From: Corbicula japonica
Taxonomy: Eukaryota; Mollusca; Bivalvia; Venerida; Cyrenidae
Assembly: GCA_038501625.1 (NCBI GenBank)
Contig: JAZAYU010000113.1
Span: forward strand, 744,001-808,000
DNA length: 64,000 bases
Direction: 5' to 3'
Made by a program: the position numbers and the translations under genes. Below the pieces are notes generated by a model, which worked only from the letters and a program-made list of their open reading frames with translations, did no database searches and was not told the origin of the DNA. This document shows, one piece after another, positions 11,336-23,200 of the stretch. Each line of letters starts with the position of its first letter. The stretch's first letter is position 1.

Positions 11336-12160
11336 CTTGAATTGTAGTGTTTTAAGCTTCAATCTTATTATGAAAATGTCACACATTGATTCTTAAGGGA
11401 GATATTCCTGAGTTTTAAGTCATTTTTGAGCTGATTGTAAGACATTTTTGTGTTAAGGAATAACTTTTGTGAGTTGTGATTTTATACTTAATTTTAACTG
11501 TGAAAGTGTTTTTGGATACAAATTTTCATGGATCTTGTACAATACTAAATGTGTAAGCTGAAAAAGGATAACAGTTATTATAATTATTAGTTTGTAATGT
11601 CGAGATTCTTTGTGTTCTGACCTTGTTACGAGTAACATGTATTTAAATGATGACCACGATTGTCCCCAAGAGTCTCCCGCTTCAAGCAGCGCAACCTCCC
11701 AAATTTTGGGGGTCTCTTGCTTTTTCATGCTTACTCCATGTGATACGCTTTTGATCACTTGGACGACCAGATCAGATTGATGTACCAGGTTATCTGTGTC
11801 TACACTGTGCCCATTTGATTAAAGCTATTATCCACAGAGTTAATGGTTAAGACGACAAATAGTCCGAAATCATAGCTATTTACATATTAAAATGAAAGAT
11901 CTGTAAAATTTACTTCTTAATATGTATTGATCTTATAAACCGTCAAAGTTTTATGTTGTCATTTCGAAGGAAATGCGATACAAATGTCTGTTGTCTGTCC
12001 GTGACAAGTGTTGACTGAACAACCGTCTAGTTTTGTTGTAAATCTCCCTGTTGGGCATTCCAAAGGTTCAGACCTGGAGTTCAAAACATACCAAGATTAA
12101 AATAGGTCAGTTGGCCTTTTTTATTTCTTTGTATTGTCAGGAAACGACCATCAACAGACC

Positions 12161-12166
12161 AATAAA
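12161..12166 (+). terminator. Possible poly(A) signal AATAAA for the channel transcript
   Basis: A canonical AATAAA lies about 1.1 kb after the stop codon, just before the 23-bp minisatellite. Such hexamers are frequent in AT-rich DNA, and further candidates lie near 13,100, so the true site is unknown. Confidence 0.25.
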
Positions 12167-12183
12167 ATAGAACCAAGTATTTG

Positions 12184-12652
12184 TATTTGTTCTGTGTTCT
12201 CCTCTTTATTTGTTCTGTGTTCTCCTCTTTATTTGTTCTGTGTTCTCCTCTTTGTTTGTTCTGTGTTCTCCTCTTTATTTGTTCTGTGTTCTCCTCTTTG
12301 TTCTGTGTTCTCCTCTTTGTTTGTTCTGTGTTCTCCTCTTTATTTGTTCTGTGTTCTCCTCTTTTTTCTGTGTTCTCCTCTTTGTTTGTTCTGTGTTCTC
12401 CTCTTTGTTTGTTCTGTGTTCTCCTCTTTATTTGTTCTGTGTTCTCCTCTTTATTTGTTCTGTGTTCTCCTCTTTGTTTGTTCTGTGTTCTCCTCTTTGT
12501 TTGTTCTGTGTTCTCCTCTTTGTTTGTTCTGTGTTCTCCTCTTTATTTGTTCTGTGTTCTCCTCTTTGTTCTGTGTTCTCCTCTTTGTTTGTTCTGTGTT
12601 CTCCTCTTTGTTTGTTCTGTGTTCTCCTCTTTATTTGTTCAGTGTTCTCTAC
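12184..12652. repeat. 23-bp pyrimidine-rich minisatellite, about 21 units
   Basis: Units read ttctgtgttctcctcttt followed by atttg or gtttg; several shortened units lack the last few bases. All three plus-strand frames stay open across the array, giving spurious 150-180-residue frames of repeated FCVLLF and SVFSSLF. One strand is almost purely pyrimidine apart from the g's of the tgtgtt block. It lies downstream of the channel gene, possibly in its 3'UTR. Confidence 0.96.
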
Positions 12653-13099
12653 TTTGCAATCATGATTTATTAGACTAATAGTACTTTTGCATAAAAACCT
12701 TTAAACTGCGTCCGGCTATATAATATATATTATAAATATTTATTTATTTATACACTAAATGTTCATCGTTGTTTTATTTCTAATCATGTGTTATGTAATA
12801 AGATAGCATATTTCTAAGAGAAAGAAACTGTGATATAAATTAACGTTATTAGTTATTTAGTTTTTAGTCTCCATAATTAATCAGTCGAGATTGAAAGAGT
12901 CTAAGGTTCAACTATGTTTTGTTGAAGTTTTCATCTTGCAATTTTAACAGTGTTTTGTGGAAACTTAACTGTTACAGTTTTGACTTGCTATATAATTTAT
13001 TTTATGTCCATTTTTGAAATAGACCTACATTTATTTATGAAAATTGGCAATCAAAAATGACAGATGTTGTAAGGTTGTTATTCTTGTACTTATAGATTT

Positions 13100-15600
13100 A
13101 ATAAAAATGTTTTTGAATTTCCAATAATGTTTAATCTTGTATTAAAATACTAATTAAATTTTGTTATGCACTTTTATATGAGCCTTTTAGGAGTCACGTG
13201 ATAGTTTTAGCATTTTTAGATTTGGCATTTTTATAACGAACAATTTTATTTCATGTTCTTTGAAATTCTATGAAAATCTTATAATTTTTATTTCTAATGT
13301 TAACAACATAATATTATTATGTATTCCTGAGTAATTACTTTTTTCAGATTAGAATCATTTTTTCTGCTGAACGTCTGCTACGTGATTTTAAGAATGACGA
13401 CAACTTACCAAAGACATGTGTATCGCACATCATACTCATATTTATTAGTTTTTGAGTGCTAAATACATTATATTCATGTATAATAATTCCGGAGAAAAAA
13501 TTTATAACCATTTCGGTCAGCTGAACTTCTGTGATGTCGTTTCAAGTAATGACATCACTTTCCGAATGACACATTTTCTCATGGCATGTTTCATATTTTA
13601 ATTTAGTAATAATTTGCTCTGGTTTGAGTAAGATGACTATTTTACAACATTGTCATTAACTCATTTTATTTTTGCAAGTTTTTTAAACCTTATCACAATG
13701 TTGTCATTAATTCACAATAACTTTTGCATTGATTTGTTGTTGTTTTTTTTGCATACTTTTTAAACAAAATCAGTTTAATGTTTTTTAATCATGTTAAATA
13801 ATATCATTTTTTCTGAACAATTTTTGTTTTGACTGCTTTTAATATATTTAAGCGCCATATTAAATCTAGTCTCCTTGTTTTGGATCGTTTTATTTATTTT
13901 TTACATACAAGTGATACTTCTGCAGGAAAAAAGAACACAATGAGCTTGAGTTCCAGATTGGTAGAGTATATTTGTTTCTTATTTATACTAGTAGCATAAA
14001 AAATCCAGATATAACTAGTGAGAGAATTACCTTTTTTATTAGTCAAAAACTAATTTTCTGTTTATATTATGCTTTAAACAAACAGTTAGCATTTTTTATA
14101 TTCTTGTACTTTTTATTGCCAAATGTTTGCAGCTTAAAAATGTGTTCATAGATTGATTAATTTAATTTTTGATTGTTCAATATTTAGAAGTAGTGTTTTG
14201 TTTTGCGTTACTCTATGGATATTCCTTGAATCATGCGGGCAGCCATAATTATAGAGGCAGATCAGCCCCTGTACATTTTAGAAGTCTTATCAGAATATAC
14301 GCAGTTCACTTTTAAATTCATTAGGGCTTTTGAGACAGAGAAGAAAACAGTTTAAAGTCCTATAAATTTGATAATTTCCAACTAAAAAGCAAAGGTTATA
14401 GACACTGATCAGACTGCACAGATTGGCTGAGCTCGGAAAACACTGGTCTCACAAATGATAAAAGGTGTATCCGTATAGTAAAGGGTTAAGACAAGTTCAC
14501 AAGTTTGTTAAATGCGCAGACCTTCACTAGAGGTAGCATTCTTTTTTGCCAAAATCTTTGTTATTTTGAAATTATGGCTTTAAATGTGTGAATGTTCATG
14601 TCCTAGTAAGCTAATCATGTTATTTTAATTTTGAATAGTTTTGAATATGCTTTCACATATGCTTTCAGAGGGGTTATTTTTGTCCGTGATATTCTTATGT
14701 TGTAGAGTCTGTGTCAGGTGGCCATGGTAGCTCAATTAATGGAGCATTGGTAGATGTGTCAATCCTGGTCGTTGCCTACAGATCTTCTCCGCCTAAGCCA
14801 TTGATGGCTAATTGAAATCAATAAAAAAGAAGTACACCTCACTAATCTTAACCCTAGCCAAAACCCATTAAATGAATACTGTGAATTTAATTACATAATT
14901 ACAGATCAAATTTGAAACATTCTATTCATGGTGAATTTAAACAGACATATTAGCTTATTTCCTTATCAAATCATTCCTTATTCCTGAACTCCAGGGACAT
15001 GGTTTTATGTGTGAAACCAATATAGATTGCACAACCGCCTACTGTTATCAATTTTGCATTCATTAAGATAAAGAATTGAACATCAGACTGCATGGATTTT
15101 CAAACTGATCTTGCAATGTTTTTACAGGGGACTTAAAGCCATATCCTTTGGAGAAAAGGGTTATTGATATGTTTGCTCAAATTTGAAATCAGAACCATTT
15201 TAATCTGTAACTTAGTTTGTACGGATATTTTTTTTACTTTTATGTATCATGAAGAGAAATATAGAATCTATCTTCATGTTTTTATGACTGTGAGTCTAAT
15301 ATTTAATTGTTTTAAGTGTTAGTTGATTTAAGGTAATTTCAATGATTATTGATCAAAAGTGTAAATTATCCACTAGATGTAAATACCTTTAACGGAATAT
15401 CGATACATGATGTACAGTCTTCTGATCAGTAATCTTTATAGAAGATGTGTCAAGAAAGCAGTGATGTTACGTAATAACCTGAATAATCTATTTTCTTGTT
15501 TTGTCCTTAAATGTTGCTATACGAGTATATGAGGATATTTTTTCTCATTTGTTTGTGTCTCCTATTTTGTTCATATTTGTACAAAGTTTGGTAATATTGT
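13100..15600. other. AT-rich intergenic stretch with only old repeat traces
   Basis: No gene recognised. Near 14,715-14,800 a tRNA-like A-box stretch (ggtagctcaattaatgg) suggests a decayed SINE head, and 14,390-14,500 resembles the dispersed repeat at 4,556. The rest is AT-rich and unassigned. Confidence 0.45.
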
Positions 15601-15638
15601 AAGAGACATTTGTGAACCATTGTGCAATATTTGTTTAT

Positions 15639-15646
15639 GTAAAGTG
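15639..15646. repeat. Left target-site duplication gtaaagtg of the hAT element
   Basis: Exact 8-bp direct repeat with 18,867-18,874, immediately outside the terminal inverted repeats. Eight base pairs is the hAT target-duplication length. Confidence 0.9.
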
Positions 15647-16102
15647 TAGGGATGGCATCGACTACTCGAGTACTCGATCGAACGTCCGAGTATCGAGTAC
15701 TAAATCTACTACTCTAGTAATCGGAAAAAATAAAATGTTTGATATAAAAAAGAAATCCGTTTGTTTTGTTTATAATTCGTTTCGATATACGCACGGCGGC
15801 AATTAGACACTATGCGCGATGCACTTAATCGCCACAGGTGACGTATTTTACGCTTTGAAGTTGAAGTGTCACTGTTGTGAAATAACAGAACAGAACAGAA
15901 ATTTTATTACGACTTAAGCATATAAGCACATCGTCATACATGAAAAAATACAATTACATGCAATGAGATTCATACAATTCAAACAACAGAAAAATTGCGA
16001 TTGTTGTGAGAGTGTTCATCTTGGAATAAATACAAACAATTAATTTGATAGGTTGTGTACAGCTTTAAAATTTTACAACAGTAGCAAATGTAAATAATCT
16101 AT

Positions 16103-16540
16103 CTAAATATTTATGGCTTCATTCCTTAGTTTAAAAGCCTTGATACAATACAATGCTAACTTATTTAACGTTGATTTTTGGTTTGAATTTAACAATTCGA
16201 TGAATTTAAACATACTTGGTCTATAGGAATATAAACGAGGTATATATTGTTGCCTCAATGTTTGATAAAAGGGACAAATTAGCACAAAGTGGTACTCGTC
16301 TTCTATATCTTGAAAATTACAAAGTAAACATTTTCTATCTTCCCTAGGGGTATTGTTGTGTCTCCCAGTTTCAATTAGTAAGTTATGTGATGAAAGCCGA
16401 ATTTTGGCAATAACATATCTAAACTTTACATTTTCAACAGTGTTTAGATAACAAGACCGTTCAAATGTTACTTTAAGTTCTTTATACATATATAACGAGG
16501 AACTCAGTGTAACACCTACGCGCCATTCTGAGATATACAT
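16103..16540 (-). pseudogene. LINE C-terminal region with CCHC-like finger
   Basis: It continues the post-RT frame. Contains CLLC followed nine residues later by H and four later by C (C-x2-C-x9-H-x4-C), typical of the terminal finger of several LINE lineages. The corresponding His is Tyr in the second LINE at about 55,400. Confidence 0.78.
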
Positions 16541-16678
16541 ATCTCTGAGACGGCATTTAAGAATTGGTATAAAGACATTAATATTAACAGATGCCGGAAA
16601 TAACCAGACATCCGCAAAACCTGAACTATGTAATATGTCTCTAACTTTTGATGTCCAGTTATTAAGTCCGGGGTTATT

Positions 16679-17161
16679 TTATAGATCCTTACGTTGGTTT
16701 GTAACCAGAGTGTCTAGTATACAATTGAACTTTTTACATCCATACAAATTTAACCAGTATTTGATAATTCTTATATATCTACCAATATATAATGGAAATC
16801 GCCCAAATTCAGAGTATATAGCTAAATTATTGGTCGTCATTTTAACATTTACCAACCATTTGCAAATTTTTTTTTGTACTCTTTCTATGTTTTCAGCTCT
16901 AGAAAATCCCCAAACTTCGCATCCATAATTAAGGATTGATAAAACATACGCATCAAATAAGCTAAACATTATGTTTACTGGAACATCTTTGTTTCTTGTA
17001 ATATTAAATAATGAGTTTAATACCCTGAGTGCCTTGCCCAAAAGTGTTTTCGTTGCTTGCATAAAGGAATTGCCACATGACATAACTACCCGTAAATAAT
17101 TAAAATGGTTTACGACTTCGATATTTTGGTTTGCATAAGTCCAACTATAAGTTTCATTCAA
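16679..17161 (-). pseudogene. LINE post-RT (thumb/connector) region
   Basis: About 160 residues containing 'FNYLRVVMS' and 'ILNYGCEVWGF', the usual sequence after LINE RT domains. It is displaced by a frameshift from the RT frame. It meets an in-frame TAA at 16,679 and then continues in the same frame into the zinc-finger region. Confidence 0.8.
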
Positions 17162-17246
17162 AACACCTCCTTTCCTAAAAACAACTATCTTTGTCTTTTC
17201 AATGTTAACAGTTAAATTACATTTTGTACAATAAATTTCTAAACTG

Positions 17247-18020
17247 TTAAGTCTCTTGTAAACCTTTAGTTTCTGATATTAAAACAGCATCGTCTGCAAA
17301 TAGCAACAAATAAATTGAGAGCTGATCCAAAGAAAGACCTGCATCTGTATTCGATTGTAACTGCAGTTCAATGTCATTCAAGAAAAGACTAAATAGAATT
17401 GGCGAAGTTACTTCCCCTTGTAATAAACCGACATTACTATTGAAAACATCCGATAATTTCCCCAAATGTTTAACACATATTTTAATATCATTATACATAG
17501 AACGTATAACTGAGAATATTTTTCCATCTATACCCGCTTTAATTAATTTGTACCACAGTGCTTGACGGTCAATTAAATCGTAAGCCTTTCTGTAGTCCAC
17601 AAAACAGCAGAATAGTCTGCCCTTGTTTTGTAACTGTTTGTCTACAAGTGAATTTAGTATAAAAATAGCGTCCACTGAACTATAATTAGACTTAAAACCA
17701 AACTGTGCGTCGGTTAATATATCATTCTTAACAGACCATTCTTTAAGACGTTCATTAATAATGCTGTTAAATAATTTCGCAAAGCAGCTGATAAGAGTAA
17801 TACCTCTATAATTATTTGTATCTGACGTATCACCTTTTTTATGAAGTGGGACGATAACCCCAGTTGACCAATTCTTCGAATATTCGCCAACATTTAAAAT
17901 GTAATTAAATAATAACTCTAATGATCGCGCCGTATAATCGATGCTTTCTTTAAAATATTCATATAACAAACTGCCAGATAAGGGTCCCAACTGGCACTTG
18001 TCAATAATGTCAATTAGCAA
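17247..18020 (-). pseudogene. LINE reverse transcriptase fragment
   Basis: About 257 residues with the classical non-LTR RT blocks in order: VIVPLHKKGD and NYRGITLIS, AQFGF, FVDYRKAYD, GLLQGEVTSP and LLFADDAVL (the catalytic FADD). The N-terminal endonuclease and the beginning of RT are absent. The frame is lost at about 17,250, after which the connecting region continues in another frame. It is a dead copy, although the RT motifs themselves are intact. Confidence 0.9.
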
Positions 18021-18321
18021 TGTTTTTATAGCGGTAATACAGATCTATTGTTTGCCAATCACCTGTGGTACCCATTTCGCTCAAATGTATTGTTTGACAA
18101 TTAGATAATTGGCGCTCCATACAGAAAATCAGGACCGCACAATATAGTCATTGATTGGTTCAATTGCATGTGATATTAATTTCTAATTTTTTATTGGTAA
18201 ATGACGCGAACTAATCTATGAATATTAATGAAAATAAAAAAATAAAGTAAAACGATGGTAATGTTAAGTATCACATTCTTTAATTAAACACCGAAATAAA
18301 TACCTGTATTACATCAGCAAA

Positions 18322-18501
18322 ATGCCTCCCGCAAAGTCGTCTGCGTGGAGTTACTTCAAACGGGCAGCGGACGGAGAAACAGTCAAATGTAGTTCCGAGT
18401 TGGTCTACAACGGGGGAACTACAAGCATGCTTAACCATCTTAAGTTGAAAGATGATACGAGACTACGCACAAAAAGCAGACAGACGAGCCCCATTGTTTA
18501 A
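18322..18501 (+). pseudogene. BED-type zinc-finger remnant of a hAT transposase (59 codons)
   Basis: The frame starts MPPAKSSAWSYFKRAADG and later has YNGGTTSMLNHLKLK, the hallmark order of a BED finger (aromatic block, Cys pair, NGGTT-x-LNHL). The second Cys is replaced (CSSE where C-x2-C is expected) and the final His appears as Asp, so the metal site is broken. It stops after 59 codons, with no dimerisation or DDE region. It fits an internally deleted element. Confidence 0.8.
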
Positions 18502-18866
18502 GTTAAGTTCGATTAATTAATTTGGTTTGATTATTTCACGACATAATATTATTCTGACCACCGTATATGTACATGTTCGCATGACTGTGTTGTAACTTTG
18601 ATACAATTTGTTGATTTATTTAAAAATAAAAAATAATAAAGTAACAAAACACAAATAAAAGATTTAACACACTTTTGTTGTGTAAGTATCTTTATTAATA
18701 TGTGGTATATGTGGTATATGGTATAAATTCTGAGTAGCTTGAAGCTGATATTACACGAACGGAATTTTTCTCTATTAAAATCGGAAATCGTTCGAGTACT
18801 CAAGTACTCGATCGGAAGATCGTCCGAGTACTCGAGTACCAATTTTACTACTCGTTGCCATCCCTA

Positions 18867-18874
18867 GTAAAGTG
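18867..18874. repeat. Right target-site duplication gtaaagtg of the hAT element
   Basis: Identical to 15,639-15,646 and directly abutting the right terminal inverted repeat. Confidence 0.9.
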
Positions 18875-19821
18875 CAATAGTGCTTGTTATTACCTCATCT
18901 TTTCGTTTTGTTTATTATTATAACTATTGTAAAATATTTTCTAATATTTTGCCTTATTTAAATGAGAGATGTTACCCTTAAAATCTTTTTTTGTAATTTA
19001 CCTACACTGACTAAAACTGGGATCCTGATAATTTTGAGCTGTGTATAAGCCGTTTTGTTATTTTATGCTTTTAAGTGCACAATTTGTGTCAATTTGACAC
19101 AAAAAATGCATGAAATGGCGCGATAAAAACATATCTAACGTTACGCCAAACTTGAACCCGTTTTCTAAACATTTACATTCGGAATATTATGTGCGTATGG
19201 GTAGCAACATGATTAAACATTAAAAGTAAAACTGATATTCCACTGTTAGCAAACAGTAAAATACGACTTTTATTTCACCGAAAAATCTTCAGTTTAAAAA
19301 GGAAAAAATATAATAAATCTGCTTACTGTACTGAATAGTGGTAATTGTAGTAATTCTATATGCGAGTATGTACAGTACAGATATCTTGCATACACTTTTG
19401 AGCCCCAGACAAAACAAAACACAGGTCAAACTAGTTCGGTCTCCAAAATAATATTATTGTTATAAAATTTTGCAGTTTTTATGCTCAAGCAGGTTGTGTA
19501 GATGATCGTAAAGAAAGAGTTATGGCCCTTTGTTACAAATGTTCTAGTAGTACGGGCATCAGTATCCCGTGGACAAAGTCTAGAGCATAGAGAGAGTATA
19601 CAATAAAAGTTGAAAGTTGAAAATGACTTTTGTCTATTTTTACCATTCATTTTTTAACTGTTAAGACCTGCTTTTGGCAATATTAGAATGAACAAGCAGT
19701 GAAAAAGGAAAAGGCAGGTGAAACATCGAGGCCCTTGTTTAGTTTATGACACGCGGTTATTGTATAGTTTTGCCAGAGGCATTGAGACTGCATGTAACTG
19801 AAATTTTAAAACGTGTTCTTC

Positions 19822-19890
19822 CGATTGTCCCGGTTAGCTCAATCGGTTGCGTCGCAGGGCAATTTTCTTCTAGAGATTTTCTGGTATCTG
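19822..19890 (+). repeat. tRNA-like SINE head fragment
   Basis: 'gtcccggttagctcaatcgg' followed by 'ttgcgtcgc' matches the A-box head of the SINE on the minus strand at 22,960-23,200. The B box is not visible here. Confidence 0.55.
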
Positions 19891-20060
19891 TTTTAAGCAT
19901 TATGTATGATATATGTGTTGGTCTATTTTGTCTGTTTACTAAAAGTGTTAACAATTATTGAGATTTGCACTGTTTTTCATAAGAAATTTTTTTGAATAAA
20001 TTTTTGTCAGATCATTGTTTTATGTGATTTCGTTTTTATGCTCCCCGAAGTAATTCGTAG

Positions 20061-21499
20061 AGCCAGGTAAGAGCTTCAGGCAATACAAAATGGTTGTTAT
20101 ATAAGTCTCTTGATGCTATCACAGATCCCAGTGAGGAGCAGATCAGTCATGTCAGCAGGCGAGATGCTGCTTGCTGTAGAGCATTTCCATGATAGTTGAG
20201 TTGCACCAATGTGGTTATAATTTCATTAAAGCTGTTCTTCCCTGATGCCTTTTCTGTTAGTAGAGTGTTGTGATTGTGACTACATTTGACGCCAGATGGT
20301 AAGACATCTCTCCTGAAATTTCTCTAGATTGATCATGTGCAATGCTTCGTACAATGATACAGTGAGTAGGAGCATTCAGTCGAGTTCGCAATCTATTGCC
20401 TATATCATCTATATCTACATCAAAGAAAGCGTGACGATGTGTTTCGTATATACATTGTATTTTTTTCCAATAACCATCTTTTGACTTCTGATGTAAATTG
20501 TTGTGCTATTGAATAATTTTCTTGTAGAATAAAATGTGGACAATTGTTTTGTAATATACTTTGTTTCAACTGAAGAAGAAAAAATGTGAACACCGAAAGT
20601 AAGTTTTGAGGGCACCATTTGCTAGGATGAGATTTTCCTGTGCAAAGTAACAGGATACTTTTACACATAAAGCTAGAAAGTGCTTTTACTTGAGGATGTT
20701 TCAGATGTGTTTTCAATAATAATTTCAACATAATGTAACATTGTAACTGTGTGATATTCAAGTTAAACACGAGGTATCTAGGAAGTTGATATTCTCCATT
20801 CTGTCTCTTGAAAAGAGCTGTCCTTTCTTCCCACAGGAACATAATAGCAAGGATTGGATTCTATATATTTCTTCATATCTTGTGAAAGCTTTCCTTAATG
20901 TGTCTGTTGCTGTAACCAAGTGCTTAAAAATTCGGGTAATGTTTTAAATGGAAATGCAAGAACAAAACCGTGTTCACGAAATCCGTTTCTGGTCTAATAT
21001 GTTGCTGCTGGGCCATTTTTAACTAATCCACAAGAACGCATTAGATTCTCTTTGCAAAACAAAGTGTATTCAGTAACACTCTTCCTCTCTTGTATCTCAC
21101 ATAATCTTCATTAGGTATCTCAGTGAGAGCAGTAGGCTCACAATTATTTAGCTGCTGTAGTATACAGTAACCAGGGGAAGTAGTCTCCTGAATTACAAGT
21201 AGATTTCCTTGGTCTGGTTCCCACTCTGCACAATCCTGCATCACACTCCATCTTTGGTCACATATAAGATAGTCATTATCAGAGAGCAGACCTCGTGTCG
21301 TGGTGCCCTCTGACTGGCTACCAAATAAATGATAAGACCTGTTCAATCGTCCCAGTCTGTATGAGATTTTTTCCAGAGTCTCCTCCAGCAGCACTGTCCT
21401 CCTCCTCTTGAGGATCATCCTCTCATTCACACCAATCTCCTCCAGCACTCTGGCTAGCTACAGGGAGATCTCAGGATATAACTCTGGTACATGAAACAT
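20061..21499 (-). pseudogene. Mab-21-like gene, unit A (decayed, 3'-truncated)
   Basis: This is collinear with the intact unit D at 47,640-49,763. It starts MFHVPELYPEISL, then has a TAG where D has a Gln-type codon, so translation would end after 13 residues. Beyond that it keeps LEEIGVNERMILKRRR and FGSQSEGTTTRGLLSDNDY, with the nucleotidyltransferase GS and D-x-D. A further stop occurs after the segment STWLQQQTH, another where D has ISTSHAERC, and at least one frameshift near 20,780. Homology ceases near 20,061, so the C-terminal third (TPR region) is missing. The upstream splice donor is also lost (GT to GA). It cannot encode a full protein. Confidence 0.9.
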
Positions 21500-21502
21500 T
21501 CC

Positions 21503-21924
21503 CTGAAAAGGAACACTTTTGTAAATTATTTATCAGACATCAATTTATTTTATATGCATGTATAATCAGTTATCAATGTCAGAGAGCAGGCCTGGTGTTG
21601 TGTTACCCTCTTGCTTCCAAAGTAATGACTAGATTTGTTAAGTAGTCCAGCCAGAACAGAGTCCCTCGCATCAACCAGTGCCATCCATTTCTTATAAACA
21701 CCATCGAAATCTACTCTTTAGTTACACTGTTAGGATGAACCAGTTCCTGATTTATTTAGAACATTTAACAACAGTAGGTGAACAAATGGAAAGCTTATAA
21801 AATATTGAAATTACTTTGTCTTCAAACCTTTATTTTAAATATAAATAAAAATACACCAACCTTATACGAGAATAAAATGTTGCTTACAATATTTATTAAT
21901 TATATAATAATTAAAAGAAATTTC
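21503..21924 (-). other. Relic 5'UTR intron of unit A
   Basis: The acceptor ttccttttcag lies three bases before the ATG. The expected donor after 'aaccaag' reads GAAATT instead of GTAAGT, so the donor GT is destroyed. The length of 422 bp matches the introns of units C (less its transposon) and D. Confidence 0.7.
21570..21650 (-). pseudogene. Intronic relic of the GSQSEGTT motif, unit A
   Basis: On the minus strand this is similar to the coding stretch around GSQSEGTT...LLSD but carries small deletions and stops. Equivalent relics lie at the same place in units C and D. Confidence 0.65.
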
Positions 21925-22204
21925 CTTGGTTAATTAACAAGTGCATGTTTCATTTTTTATTTACTCGTATAATTTAAAGCATAAATCGTTTAAGAGTTTA
22001 TTTCAAGCAGGTTAACTGATACAGTGCTAATAAAAGGTAAAGCGTTTGTTTATTATAGTGTCACCCCTATTGAAAGGGCCAGCCATTTCTGACTTATGAG
22101 ACACCTTTTTCTATTGCACTTGTACCTCCCGAATCCTATCCTTTTAATGCCAGGCACCAGGCAGGTAGGCATACGGTAACCATTCTTTAACTAGCTGGAG
22201 GCTC

Positions 22205-22300
22205 ACCAACCGGCCATATCAGAACGAACACCTGGTGGGATTCGAACCTTCGACCTCCCGCTCCCAAGGCGGATGCCTTAACCACTAGGCCAGGGAGACG
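22205..22300 (-). repeat. tRNA-Pro-like sequence, SINE head or tRNA pseudogene
   Basis: On the minus strand: 'ggcctagtggttaaggc' (A box), a loop cttggga giving anticodon TGG in a short stem, and 'ggttcgaatccca' (B box). The 3' acceptor strand does not pair with the 5' side, so it is not a functional tRNA gene. Confidence 0.65.
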
Positions 22301-22479
22301 GTAATAAATAAATTGTACTTTCAGTCCTAGCAAGATGCTATTGTGTACTGAAATTTGTCCCACAGTATTAGGCAAATGTTAATGGCATTCCTAGTAAGGT
22401 ATTTTTAAGTCAATTGTTACAGTATTAATCTTATACCACATTAACTAAAGAAATAGCTTAAACTCATGAAACATGAAAA

Positions 22480-22930
22480 CAGAACCTTTAAAGCTCGTTG
22501 AGCACGATATTTATGTACTATGTTTAACTTAATAATACTTCTAAATTTACTTTTTATTGTTCATATTTCGGCCAGTTTAAAGATGGGTGGTTTCAATATC
22601 CCAGCCAATTTAAATTGGGATATTGTTCATTCACACCAAGGATATACTGTCTGCCTTCTAACTTTTACCTTTAGCGTTGTCTGTGATATGCAGGATTTAT
22701 ATTCCAAGACCCCCTCTCAAAATTCTATTTTGTTTAGTTCCGCCCATTGTTTGGAACATGGAAAGGTATTCATCTGAAAATACCGAATTGAAGGTTCCAT
22801 ATCCATCGGCATATGCATACCATCGCTTGGGATTGATCAAAATTGTACTATTTATTTGTGTAAATATTGAGTTGCGCTCAACCTGGGGCTAGGCGGCGTG
22901 GGCAGTAATAAGCATTTTCATTCTATTTCA
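22480..22930. repeat. Dispersed repeat with 'gctcaacc..gggctaggcggcgtggg'
   Basis: It shares 'aaagctcgttgagcacgata' and the 'gcgctcaacctggggctagg' block with 38,080-38,300 and 40,715-41,170. It is non-coding; open frames here have no recognisable motif. Confidence 0.55.
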
Positions 22931-22959
22931 AAAACAAAAACTCTTAACACGATAGTTTG

Positions 22960-23200
22960 TTTATCAGTACAGTAAAATAATCCAGCAGAAAATTTCCAAC
23001 GATTTAAAGATAGTGCCTCTAGCTGGGAGCGAACCCGCACCGTCACGGCGACAGCGCCTAGCCATGCAATTCCCGCGACGCAACCAACTGAGCTAACCGG
23101 GACAACCCCCCAAAAAAGGTTGACCGGATAGCCCTGATATACGTAACGATCACTGCATGACATCGATAACGGGTTATTTTACTGATAACAGTACTGACTA
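22960..23200 (-). mobile_element. tRNA-derived SINE, nearly complete copy
   Basis: On the minus strand it starts 'gtcccggttagctcagttgg' (A box), continues 'ttgcgtcgcgggaattgcat' and 'ggctaggcgctgtcgccgtg', and has the B box 'gcgggttcgctccc'. The body with 'ctgataacagtact' and 'cactgcatgacatcg' is shared with 63,690-63,870. Confidence 0.75.

Larger units (their letters stand above)
15886..18025 (-). mobile_element. 5'-truncated LINE nested in the hAT element (copy 1)
   Basis: The minus-strand order is reverse transcriptase, a connecting region and a terminal zinc-finger-like region, ending in a short ttctgttctgtt tail instead of poly(A). The 5' end begins inside the reverse transcriptase domain, so the endonuclease is missing. 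The tail (agaacagaacagaa on the plus strand) is identical in character to that of the second LINE at 54,214-56,494, which marks them as relatives. No clean target duplication was found. Confidence 0.85.
15647..18866 (+). mobile_element. Non-autonomous hAT transposon carrying a nested LINE
   Basis: The left end starts tagggatggcatcgactact; the right end, read on the minus strand, starts tagggatggcaacgagtagt. Both then run into cgagtactcg-type palindromic subterminal repeats. The flanks are a perfect 8-bp duplication (gtaaagtg). Internal coding is reduced to a BED-finger fragment at 18,322-18,501, with no transposase catalytic region. A 2.1-kb LINE fragment in the minus orientation occupies the centre. 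Without the LINE the element would be about 1.1 kb. The intact duplication suggests hAT insertion was comparatively recent or the locus is little eroded. Confidence 0.92.

Noticed and set aside
12134..12678. Three overlapping frames of 150-180 codons
   Set aside because: Artefact of the 23-bp minisatellite; no composition or motif of a real protein.
16635..16928. Plus-strand open frame of 97 codons
   Set aside because: It is the shadow of the LINE connector region on the minus strand.
18549..18842. Minus-strand frame of 97 codons near the hAT right end
   Set aside because: Its ends lie in the terminal palindromes and the sequence has no motif; chance frame in AT-rich DNA.
22205..22300. Functional tRNA-Pro gene
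   Set aside because: A and B boxes and an anticodon-like loop are present but the acceptor stem does not pair.
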